Assembly: GCA_014904985.1 (NCBI GenBank)
Contig: MU129044.1
Location: forward strand, 1 to 24,902
Length of the DNA: 24,902 nucleotides
Reading direction: 5' to 3'
Source of the DNA: Hydnum rufescens UP504
Taxonomy: Eukaryota > Basidiomycota > Agaricomycetes > Cantharellales > Hydnaceae
Below, one piece after another: positions 1 to 8,358 of the stretch. The notes beneath the pieces are model-generated. The model saw only the letters and a program-made list of their open reading frames with translations, was not told where the DNA came from and made no database searches. Position numbers and translations under genes: made by a program. The first letter of the stretch is position 1. Every line of letters starts with the position of its first letter.

Positions 1-180
1 CTCCTGGGTGGCGCCTGCGGCAGGCTATTTTAGACATGTCTATATAGTGAACTTAGAAAAAAAATTCCCAAAAATACCCCTCAGGCATGTCTTAGACACA
101 CCTATACTCAGAACACCTCTTAGGTGGTTTGCAGATGCAAACTCAAACCACCTAAGAGGTACTATTTTGAGGGTGCATTA
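1..180. other. Non-coding flank left of the gypsy element
   Basis: No gene is visible. The first 25 bases carry three CG dinucleotides, unlike the next 1.6 kb, and the recognisable gypsy integrase sequence stops at about position 181, so this stretch is probably a different sequence joined to the truncated element. It contains a short perfect palindrome (AGACATGTCT, 32-41) and a longer hairpin listed separately. It could be another transposon end or the target DNA; neither is proven. Confidence 0.4.
115..160. repeat. Perfect 16-bp inverted repeat (hairpin)
   Basis: ACCTCTTAGGTGGTTT at 115-130 is exactly reverse-complemented at 145-160, with a 14-nt loop. The word TTAGGTGGT recurs once more at 178-186, right where the integrase homology ends. 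No T-run follows, so a terminator is not supported. It may be a transposon end or a recombination footprint. Confidence 0.8.
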
Positions 181-694
181 GGTGGTCCTGTGCCCATGTT
201 CTATCATGCCATTTGCTTCTGGGTGATAAGGGGCAGCTCAGGCAATTGGAACATTATATTCATCTGCCATTGTTTGAACTAGTCTGTCAAATTCCATTGT
301 CCATTGTGATTTGTAATATGCAGCTGAACTGGGACATGACATCCTTGAATAGAAACCAGGTGATGTGTTTACTTGAAGCCTTATGTAACATTTTTGCTTC
401 CAGCCATCTGGAGAGATTGTCCTGGAGATCCACAATATATTTGAATCTGTTAGATACCAGCATATGGACCATGTCCATATTAAATTTACATAATATGGTA
501 TTAATGTAGGTTGGGCTTAAGGTGATTTTTGGTTGGGTTGTAGACCTTAATTGGCATTCATGGCATGTCTGGCAATACCAGGCCACATAGGAAAGCATAT
601 TTGGCCAGAAGAATCTATTGGATAATTTCTTGAAAGTCAGGTCTCATCTGCAGTGGCCTGATTCATCATGTGCAGCCTTACATAACCAGGCTCA
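181..694 (-). pseudogene. Ty3/gypsy integrase fragment (HHCC and D,D,E core), truncated
   Basis: In the live family this enzyme joins retrotransposon cDNA to chromosomal DNA. Visible on the minus strand: a His-x4-His pair in the HDESGH stretch and a Cys-x2-Cys (CHEC, near 560) forming the HHCC zinc domain; the core Asp in MDMVHM (473-475); the second Asp in MDNG (299-301); and the Glu in MIEHGHRT (199-201). D-to-D spacing is 57 residues and the final Glu lies about 34 codons further, the normal D,D-35-E arrangement. Breaks: TGA codons at 644-646 and 238-240, a frameshift near 290, and loss of everything after the catalytic Glu. Upstream it continues in frame from the RNase H/linker segment through another TGA at 692-694. 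Confidence 0.9.
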
Positions 695-1675
695 ATCATC
701 CAAGTTCTTGATAACTTTTAATGGCAATTGGCCATTTTTGGGTCTTCTCCACAGAGTTCCTTGATACATAAAATAGTGTTTGGTGGCCTGAATAAATGTC
801 TTGGTGTTCTTGACTCCTAGGAGTATTTTTAAGTGTTCCAGGTAGTATTGAATCCTTTCCCAGTAGTCTTTTCCATCAGAGTCCTTGAGTTTGTGAGGGT
901 GTTCTTTAATTTCTGAATCAGTTTCTGGGTGTTGGGACTGTGAGTGTTGGGAGAGTGCTTTGGGATGCTTTTGAGCAGATGAGTGGGCTTGATATGAGAG
1001 GGCCACAAATCCACCATTTCTTGTTGTATTTTCCTGTGGCTTGATTGAGAATACTGTGTTGTTTTGCCTGAATTCAATGATGTCTTCATAGGATTCCCTT
1101 TTAATTCTTGTTGCTGATAGTCTGGATGCTGAGGAACTGTGCATGATCCAGTGTTCATATTCTTCAAGAAATTGTGGCCCAGTGATAAAATGGCCTGGTT
1201 CATCTGGTTCCAGTTCATCTTCTGAATTGACTGAGTCATTTTCATGTGCTGGGCACCTGGATAGTCCATCTGGACCTTGGTGTTTTGTTGCAGGGGCATG
1301 AACCAATTCAAAATTGAATAGCTGGATGTAGGAAATCCATCATGACATAGCTGCATTTGGTAATCCTGGTGTGTTGATAGTTTGCTTTAGGAATTTGGCA
1401 TCCACTTCCACTCTAAAATGGATTCCCCAGAGGTCATTTCTTTGGGCCTTGAGTGCTTTAAATAGCCCCTTTAATTTGATTTGTGGCTGGGAATACTTTG
1501 TTTCAGCTTCATTGTTGGTTACTGATCCAAAGACAATAGGATGATGTCCATCTTCCAAGGTTTGATATTCAATCCAGCCTACTGCAATGATGGAACTCTC
1601 CACTGCAAGTGTTATGAGGCCATAACCCAAGGTTCGTTCATCTTCTTTTAATACTCTGGCTATATCAATGTTCAA
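695..1675 (-). pseudogene. Ty3/gypsy RNase H domain and linker to integrase
   Basis: The upstream part (1675-1343) carries an RNase H-like fold signature: SSIIAVGW for the first strand, an SQPQIKLKGLFKALKA helix with the conserved family Glu replaced by Lys, and HFRVEVDAKFL with the central Asp. RNase H degrades the RNA strand during reverse transcription. The linker continues with the family hallmark KHQGPDGLSR just before 1250, then an acidic, low-conservation stretch and a segment (LWRRPKNGQLPLKVI) that normally precedes the integrase zinc domain. The whole 980-base stretch is one reading frame broken only by a TGA at 1340-1342, where relatives have Arg (MS-R-W), so a CGA-to-TGA change is likely. 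Confidence 0.88.
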
Positions 1676-1689
1676 GGATTTCTGAGCAG

Positions 1690-2632
1690 GAAGGTTTGTG
1701 GAGGCTTCTTTGATTCATGACTTCCTCAGCTTGATCATTCCATTCAAATTCATTGGGAGTCTTCTTGGTGAGCAATGTAAGAGGTTTGGCTATCTTGGCA
1801 AATTACCAAATCCAATTTTGAGCAACTCCAACCACTCCTAGAAATCCATGGACTTGTGTCACATTCATTGGATGTGGCCAGTTCTTTATTTTTGTAATGA
1901 TTCCATGGTGGGGTCTTCTTCCTTCCATTGAACAAACATTTCCCACAATGTGTATGAGAGGCATTGCAAGTATGAGTTTTGATCCAGAGGCTGTACATCC
2001 AGCTTCAATGAAGGTAGTGAATAATTCATCAACAACCTGAGTGAATTCCCATATGTAGCATTGAATTTTTGGATTTTTGGGTATAGGTTCATTGTTGTAC
2101 TGTGTTTTTGGTCCTTTTCCTGCCACATCCACAAAGGCTTTGACTCTGTCTGGAATCATAGACCTGATCATGTGTGTGACTGTTTTCATGAATTCTTGCA
2201 TGGAGTTTGTGTATCCTTGGGGCAGTGTTGTGAGCTTTACATGACCCAATGGTGAATTGTTTGTTGTGAGTACTTGGGATTCTTCTGCTAGTTGGTGTCC
2301 ATCATATCCTGCATAGAGATCTCCAACAATATAGACCAAGTGTCTCAAAAAGCTGTCTGAAAAGTCATTGATGTTGGGTGGAAATCCTGAGTCTTTAACT
2401 GAGACTGTGTTTAGGGGTTGTAAATCATGGACAATTTGAATGCCTCCTTTAGGTTTTGCTACTGCAAACATTTGGGAGTGGTAAGAGGACCATGATGCTT
2501 TGTATTTTCCAGCTGCCAATTGATCCTTAATCATTTGATGAGTGTGGCAACAATAGCCTTTGGTGGACAAATTGGTAGCAGTTCCCATGGAATGTGAGGG
2601 ACTATTTCCATAACATAATTGGGGAAGTATTC
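1690..2632 (-). pseudogene. Ty3/gypsy reverse transcriptase, catalytic core altered
   Basis: The reverse transcriptase copies element RNA into cDNA. Seen in order on the minus strand: the pre-RT segment (EYFPNYVME, VPHIPW) from 2632 to about 2540 in one frame; then, after a frameshift, AAGKYK..SWSSYHSQ, IVHDLQPLNTVSVKDSG and GDLYAGYD (RT blocks 1-3), LTTLPQGYTNSMQEF (block 4), the active-site block at 2124-2135 reading FVDV, and the thumb region IVGNVCS, RRPHHG, VHGFLGVVG. Family members have two Asp in the active-site block (x-x-D-D); here the second is Val and the next residues are shortened, so this copy cannot be catalytic. A TAA at 1803 and further breaks lie before the RNase H segment. 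The start of the RT lies immediately beside the nested insertion. Confidence 0.9.
2624..2632. repeat. 9-bp target-site duplication, left copy
   Basis: GAAGTATTC, identical to 7637-7645. On the gypsy coding strand both copies read GAA TAC TTC (Glu-Tyr-Phe). The codons before it at 7646 onward and after it at 2623 downward belong to the same conserved pre-RT peptide, so the duplication brackets an insertion. Confidence 0.88.
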
Positions 2633-2735
2633 CACCTCAGTCAGCCACTTGGGCTGACCTCAAAAGGAGTACCATTTGAGGTCATTTTGCTGGCCTAATG
2701 AGGGCTAATTTTCTTTGATGTCAATTGATAATCCT
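2633..2735 (+). repeat. Left terminal inverted repeat of the nested element
   Basis: It matches the reverse complement of about 7533-7636 at roughly 70% by eye, with a perfect core ACCTCAAAAGGAGTACCAT starting at 2658. The similarity fades after the shared TTGATGTCAA words near 2720. Confidence 0.75.
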
Positions 2736-3039
2736 CAAATTGACCTTATGGAAAATTTGACATGACCCAATATCAATACTACATGGAGGGGTCATAGCAT
2801 AGGGGGACCAGGAGGGAGTCCAGAAACCTGGGAAATGCCCTTCTTGGGGTCAGTGGGCAATATGGCTTTATTGGTGATAGTCTCAAGTGGTCATAGTTAT
2901 TGTTTTACTATTCTAATGAATGTCAAGAAAATTAAGAGGAATTATTATAATACAATGAGAATACACAGAGGATCCATTCCCTTGACCAGGGAAAGAATGC
3001 CTTTTGAGATCAGCAGAGGTAACTGACCAACATTGGTGA
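2736..3039. other. Left subterminal interior of the nested element
   Basis: AT-rich DNA without recognised genes or clear repeats to the rest of the window. A short ORF on the plus strand (2835-3026) has no family features and is taken as chance. Confidence 0.4.
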
Positions 3040-3560
3040 CAGAGGAGAAGATGAGGAACTGTGAGGCCAGAAGTGGTCAGAATACACTGGAAGTGGGTGC
3101 ACAAAATGCAGCCACACACAGCCTGAGCAACAACACCTAGCACCCAGGGGGGGCACATGAACCCAAAATGGAAGATTGAGGATGGCACAGTGACAAGTGG
3201 TCAGTTCATCATGTAAATATGCTTGATGGATTCAGATGAATGAGACAAATTGATTGAGCCCAAGAACACCAAAATCAGCCATGATGAGTGGGAGATGAGG
3301 GGAAGATGAGGAACAGTGAGGCCAGAAGTTCTCAGAATACACTGAAAGTAGGTGTGTTGAAAAGCTGTGATTTGGGCACACAGAATGCACCCACACACAG
3401 CCTGAGCAATGACACCCAGCCCCCAGGAGGAGCACATGAACCCAAACAGGAAGATTGAGCATAGTGATGTGACATGAATCAGGTGGTGTATTCTCTTGAA
3501 GTAGGCTTGTTGGAGAGCTGATATTTGGGCACAGATACTGTGACCACACTCAACCTATCC
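3040..3560 (-). repeat. ~295-bp tandem repeat, two inverted copies
   Basis: Two units lie here in minus orientation; the same landmark (GGAAG followed by ATTGAG) sits at 3171 and 3449. They are the reverse complement of the array at 5600-7140. Each unit carries the reverse complements of GGGTGCATTCTGTG, CACACCTACTTTCAGTGT and TTCTGGCCTCACTGTTCCTC. Confidence 0.85.
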
Positions 3561-4552
3561 AACAAAGCCAGGGCCCCAGTGGGACCCAGAAACATCACAT
3601 TTGATGTCAGCCATCTGTTGAAAGCTTGACTCAACACTGGCACTTGCTGAAATTAACAAAGCACCCATACACACTGTTCCAATATACCTGGATACCAGCT
3701 ATTTTTCTGCCATTTATATTGGTAATTCCATTGTTATATTTCTTTGTTTCTCTTCATGTCCCCTTGCCTACTATCTTGGTGTGCTCTGTATACCATATAT
3801 GTACACTATTGGCCTTTACACCTCAGGTCTGTTTGCAATGTCCTTTCCAATAGGTACAGTACATGTACTTGGCCATTATGTACATTCCTGCCAGGGGGCC
3901 AGGTGTCCTCATGTCCCCATTGTCATCACTGGCCCCCCTTCTTCATATTTCTTTTCTTCCTGCCCCTACCCTCCTCTTGTTGATGATTTAAGGGACCTCA
4001 CAGACACACAATTGAGTTTCCCCCCTGACCTAACAGGCATGGACAGTGTCCTACATGAGATATGTATATCAGCAGATGGGAGGCCCCTGGCAGTAGTGAA
4101 ATCCTTTCAGACTCCACTGAGTGGTGAAGAAATGTATTTATTCATATTTTCTGAGGGACAATGGAGTGCACTTGCCCTCCACTCTGGGAGAGAATCTGAA
4201 TGATTAGACCTGAATCCTCAGGGATTGGGGGTGGATTTATTATGCCCACCACAACCAGGTGTTATTTTCATTCCACAAGAAATGCTGTATCAGGCTGTAG
4301 TGTCCAGGGCTACAATTTGGATATAGGGGTAGTATCCACTGTTAGTCATGTGGCCATGCATCCTGAACCAAATTTGAGACTTGTCACATGTCACACAATC
4401 CCATGAACTGACTTTCAGATGGGTGTGACACATGGGGAGGTCACTTGATATTAAAGCACATTTGGGCCTGAGTGCCTCTCAGCACTAGCAAATCCCCAAT
4501 ATCTCTTTCATGGAATTTCTGGCTTCCATATGGGGATCTTCCTTTTAGTCCT
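3236..4552 (+). repeat. Left arm of giant palindrome (fold-back 1)
   Basis: It is near-identical to the reverse complement of 4605-5945, with only scattered differences such as homopolymer length in G/C runs near 3895 and 3930 and one ~25-bp deletion near 3280. Outside about 3236 the match continues at lower identity because both sides are copies of the ~295-bp repeat. Several short ORFs in it (for example 3781-4203) are mirrored in the other arm but match no family I know. If transcribed across the centre, the RNA would fold into a hairpin of about 1.3 kb. Confidence 0.93.
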
Positions 4553-4604
4553 TAAAGCACTAGCAAATCCCCAACAACTATTTCATTGTACAGCTGGAAT
4601 ACTG
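4553..4604. other. 52-nt spacer at palindrome centre
   Basis: The unpaired loop of fold-back 1. It includes most of a 19-base word, AGCACTAGCAAATCCCCAA at 4556-4574, that is a direct copy of 4481-4499 in the left arm, and is present inverted at 4658-4676 in the right arm. Confidence 0.9.
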
Positions 4605-5945
4605 AGGACTAAAAGGAAGATCCCCATGTGGAAGCCAGAAATTCCATGAAAGAGATATTGGGGATTTGCTAGTGCTGAGAGGCACTCAGGCCCAAATGTG
4701 CTTTAATATCAAGTGACCTCCCCATGTGTCACACCCATCTGAAAGTCAGTTCATGGGATTGTGTGACATGTGACAAGTCTCAAATTTGGTTCAGGATGCA
4801 TGGCCACATGACTAACAGTGGATACTACCCCTATATCCAAATTGTAGCCCTGGACACTACAGCCTGATACAGCATTTCTTGTGGAATGAAAATAACACCT
4901 GGTTGTGGTGGGCATAATAAATCCACCCCCAATCCCTGAGGATTCAGGTCTAATCATTCAGATTCTCTCCCAGAGTGGAGGCAAGTGCACTCCATTGTCC
5001 CTCAGAAAATATGAATAAATACATTTCTTCACCACTCAGTGGAGTCTGAAAGGATTTCACTACTGCCAGGGGCCTCCCATCTGCTGATATACATATCTCA
5101 TGTAGGACACTGTCCATGCCTGTTAGGTCAGGGGGGAAACTCAATTGTGTGTCTGTGAGGTCCCTTAAATCATCAACAGGAGGAGGGTAGGGGCAGGAAG
5201 AAAAGAAATATGAAGAAGGGGGGCCAGTGATGACAATGGGACATGAGGACACCTGGCCCCCCTGGCAGGAATGTACATAATGGCCAAGTACATGTACTGT
5301 ACCTATTGGAAAGGACATTGCAAACAGACCTGAGGTGTAAAGGCCAATAGTGTACATATATGGTATACAGAGCACACCAAGATAGTAGGCAAGGGGACAT
5401 GAAGAGAAACAAAGAAATATAACAATGGAATTACCAATATAAATGGCAGAAAAATAGCTGGTATCCAGGTATATTGGAACAGTGTGTATGGGTGCTTTGT
5501 TAATTTCAGCAAGTGCCAGTGTTGAGTCAAGCTTTCAACAGATGGCTGACATCAAATGTGATGTTTCTGGGTCCCACTGGGGGCCCTGGCTTTGTTGGAT
5601 AGGTTGAGTGTGGTCACAGTATCTGTGCCCAAATATCAGCTCTCCAACAAGCCTACTTCAAGAGAATACACCACCTGATTCATGTCACATCACTATGCTC
5701 AATCTTCCTGTTTGGTTCATGTGCTCCTCCTGGGGGCTGGGTGTCATTGCTCAGGCTGTGTGTGGGTGCATTCTGTGTGCCCAAATCACAGCTTTTCAAC
5801 ACACCTACTTTCAGTGTATTCTGAGAACTTCTGGCCTCACTGTTCCTCATTCTTCCCCTCATCTCCCACTCAACATTGCTTGGGGGGGTCAAATCATGGC
5901 CAATTTTGGCATTCTTGGGCTCAATCAATTTGTCTCATTCATCCA
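4605..5945 (-). repeat. Right arm of giant palindrome (fold-back 1)
   Basis: Reverse complement of 3236-4552. The arms share even short ORF translations without change (for example the 75-codon ORF at 3626-3853 and 5303-5530, and the 68-codon ORF at 4200-4406 and 4751-4957), so divergence is well under a few percent. CG is almost absent in both arms. Confidence 0.93.
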
Positions 5946-7140
5946 AATCCATTGAGCATATTTATGTGACAAACCGACCACTTTCCACTGTGCTATCCTC
6001 AATCTTCCATTTTGGGTTCATGTGCCCCCCTGGGGGCTAGGTGTTGTTGCTCAGGCTGTGTGTGGGTGAATTCTGTGTGCACAAATCACAGCCTTTCAAC
6101 ACAGCTACTTTCAGTGTTTTCTGAGAACTTCTGGCCTCACTGTTCCTCATCTTCCCCTCATCTCCCACTCAACATGACCTGGGGGGTCAAATCATGGCCA
6201 ATTTTGGCATTCTTGGCTCAATCAATTTGTCCCATTCATCTGAATCTGTTGAGCATATTACACAACAAACTGAACCACTTTCCGCTGTGCTATCCTCAAA
6301 CTTCCATTTTGGTTCATGTGCCCCCTGGGGCAGGTGTTGTTGCCAGGCTGTGTGGATGCATTCGTGCATCCAAATCACAGCTTTTCAACACACCTACTTC
6401 AGTGTTTCTGAGTAACTCTCCTGTTGCATCACACTAGCTTCAAATCTGCCTATCTCATCATTCACCATGAATGTCATCTGGACCTATTCTGATGTGCACA
6501 TACAGCTTTCAAACAGCTACTTTCAGTGTTTCTGAATTCTGGCTCACTGTTCCTCATCTTCCCCTCATCTCCACTCAACATGACTGGGGGTCAATCATGC
6601 AATTTTGGCATTCTTGGGTCATCAATTTGTCCATTCATCTGAATCTGTTGAGCATATTTACACAACAAACTGACACTTTCCGCTGTGCTATCCTCAACTT
6701 CCATTTTGGTTCATGTGCCCCCTGGGGGCTAGGTGTTGTTGCTCAGGCTGTGTGTGGATGCATTCTGTGCATCCAAATCACAGCTTTTCAACACACCTAC
6801 TTTCAGTGTTTTCTGAGAACTTCTGGCCTCACTGTTCCTCATCTCCACTCACCATCACCTGGGGGGGTCAAATCATGGCCTATTTTGATGTTCTTGGGTT
6901 CAATCAATTTGTCTCATTTGTCTGAATCCGTTGAGCATATTTATGCAATGAACCAACCACTTTCCACTGTGCTATCCTCAATCTTCCATTTTGGGTTCAT
7001 GTGCCCCCCTGGGGGCTAGGTGTTGTTGCTCAGGCTGTGTGTGGGTGCATTCTGTGCACCCAAATCATAGCTTTTCAACACACCTACTTTCACTGTTTTC
7101 TGAGAACTTCTGGCCACACTGTTTCTCATCATCCCCTCAC
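5600..7140 (+). repeat. ~295-bp tandem repeat array, plus orientation
   Basis: The landmark CTTCC..TTTGGTTCATGTG recurs at 5704, 6004, 6301, 6698 and 6983, giving steps of 300, 297, 397 and 285. The long step contains an extra damaged part-unit at about 6420-6697. Units share GGCTGTGTGTGGGTGCATTC, CACACCTACTTTCAGTGTTT and CAATTTGTC.CATTCATC. The copies are clearly diverged and the middle ones carry many small deletions. No coding role is evident; overlapping ORFs are repeat translations. Confidence 0.88.
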
Positions 7141-7532
7141 CTTCCCTCACCACCACCAGGGATGCTCAAATATTTGCTGTTTCAAGCATTATTAGGCTTG
7201 TTTGATTCCTCTTACCACCCAAATGTGTGCCCCTTTCTGCTGCTCTTTCAAATTCTTCCATCATTCCTTCCCTATGTACTAGTATATTCATGGTGAATCT
7301 ATCATGCATGCCCCCATTGAACTATACCTAGTCCACCCACCTGTATTTTGATGTGGTACTCAATGCACTATGTGATCTCTTTCATATGATTGAGCCAAGC
7401 TACTGAGCTGTCAGCCTTAGTTGCACATAATGCAAAGCCATGGGGTTGTACTGAATATTTGAGAAGTCCTTCATCTTCAAGCTGTTGACAATGGTTGATG
7501 TCAAACCCGTCAATCTGAGGTCAAAATTCAGT
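7141..7532. other. Right subterminal interior of the nested element
   Basis: Unique-looking AT-rich sequence between the tandem array and the right terminal repeat. A minus-strand reading frame coming out of the gypsy pol segment runs through the terminal repeat into this stretch and stops at 7400; that part is a chance read-through, not pol. Confidence 0.45.
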
Positions 7533-7636
7533 TTTTGATCATCATTTGACATCAACCCCAATTTCACCCTCTCTGGCCATGAAAATATGTCAAAATGGTA
7601 CTCCTTTTGAGGTAAAGCCATATGGCTGACCAGCCT
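7533..7636 (-). repeat. Right terminal inverted repeat of the nested element
   Basis: Reverse complement of the left end, with the perfect core at about 7593-7612. It lies inside an open minus-strand frame that is continuous with the gypsy pol fragment at 7637 and above. Confidence 0.75.
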
Positions 7637-7645
7637 GAAGTATTC
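7637..7645. repeat. 9-bp target-site duplication, right copy
   Basis: GAAGTATTC, identical to 2624-2632. On the minus strand it encodes the Glu-Tyr-Phe that ends the right-hand pol fragment. Confidence 0.88.
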
Positions 7646-8358
7646 TGTCTTGAAGATTCCCCACTCAGATTCATCAAATGCAAGACCCTTTTCTTTTTGA
7701 GCAACCACATAGAGCAGCAAGTCCAGTTCTCCTTCTGAAAGGAAGTCATTGGGGATATTGTTGATTATCTTTTTGATGTGTTCTGGGGTAAGCTTCTTGG
7801 TGTACTGGAAGTCCTTCAATCTTGGGGGATGCATGGGGAGAATAAGTGGTGTTATCAATGGAAGATCCTTATAGGGAAGACAAATGACTGGTTTTTGAAT
7901 GACTCCTAAGGGTATTGGATTTTTCTCCTTGTCCACAGTCTTGTATTTTGTCTTCTTGGCATTCCTGATGACTTGGCCAATGCAATAGCTGAAGTTTTCC
8001 ACTTTTTTGGGAGATTTGTTGACTAGGTTTGGCTTTAATTTGTTGTAAATGTGCACAAGGTTGTCTTGAAGCTGATTTCCTGATGCTGCAGAGGACAATT
8101 TCTAAGTTTTGTGAAGATACCATGCTGATACACTTTCCTTGTTTATAATGGCATCCATTAGGTACTTGTTTGTGCTTGGATTGAAGTCCTTCATGCACAT
8201 TTCTGGGAGTCATAAGGCCTCTGACAATTCCCTGCCAAATATTGGAACAAATGGTGAGTTTCCTTGTAATGATTGGTCAGATGGGGTTGCTTCTGTGTGA
8301 TAGTATTCATAATCTTGTAGTATAGGTTTAGGTGCAGTTCAGATCAATGATACTCCAT
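7637..8358 (-). pseudogene. Ty3/gypsy pol, protease-to-RT linker and pre-RT region
   Basis: The minus-strand frame from about 8215 to 7637 carries the motifs that lie upstream of the RT in this family: a PLILPMHPPRLKDF stretch, LTPEHIKKI, a FLSEGELDLLLYVV helix and GLAFDESEWGIFK-TEYF, ending at the target duplication. It continues at 2632 with the next conserved residues. A stop near 8103 and a frameshift between 8215 and 8358 break it. The annotatable open frame seems to run on to 7400, but the part below 7637 belongs to the inserted element. Confidence 0.85.

Larger units (their letters stand above)
2633..7636. mobile_element. 5-kb Mutator-like (?) DNA element nested in the gypsy pol gene
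   Basis: The element interrupts the pol frame exactly between two copies of a 9-bp duplication. Its ends are inverted repeats: reading inward from 2639 and from 7630, both show GTCAGCCA, then TGG-CT, then a shared 19-base block ACCTCAAAAGGAGTACCAT, then weaker similarity for about 60 more bases. The outermost 6 bases do not match. A 9-bp duplication with ~100-bp terminal repeats is typical of Mutator-like elements; other superfamilies with 8-9-bp duplications are not excluded. No transposase was recognised, so it looks non-autonomous. The interior is made of tandem repeats and a giant palindrome. CG dinucleotides are nearly absent. Confidence 0.75.

Noticed and set aside
2061..2255. Plus-strand ORF over the RT region
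   Set aside because: It is the antisense shadow of the minus-strand RT pseudogene.
3626..5530. Mirrored ORFs of 68-141 codons in the palindrome arms as genes
   Set aside because: They are duplicates forced by the palindrome, overlap each other in several frames, and match no family. CpG loss also removes many codons without regard to frame.
5704..7000. CRISPR-like array
   Set aside because: The units are ~295 bp tandem copies without unique spacers, in a eukaryotic transposon context.
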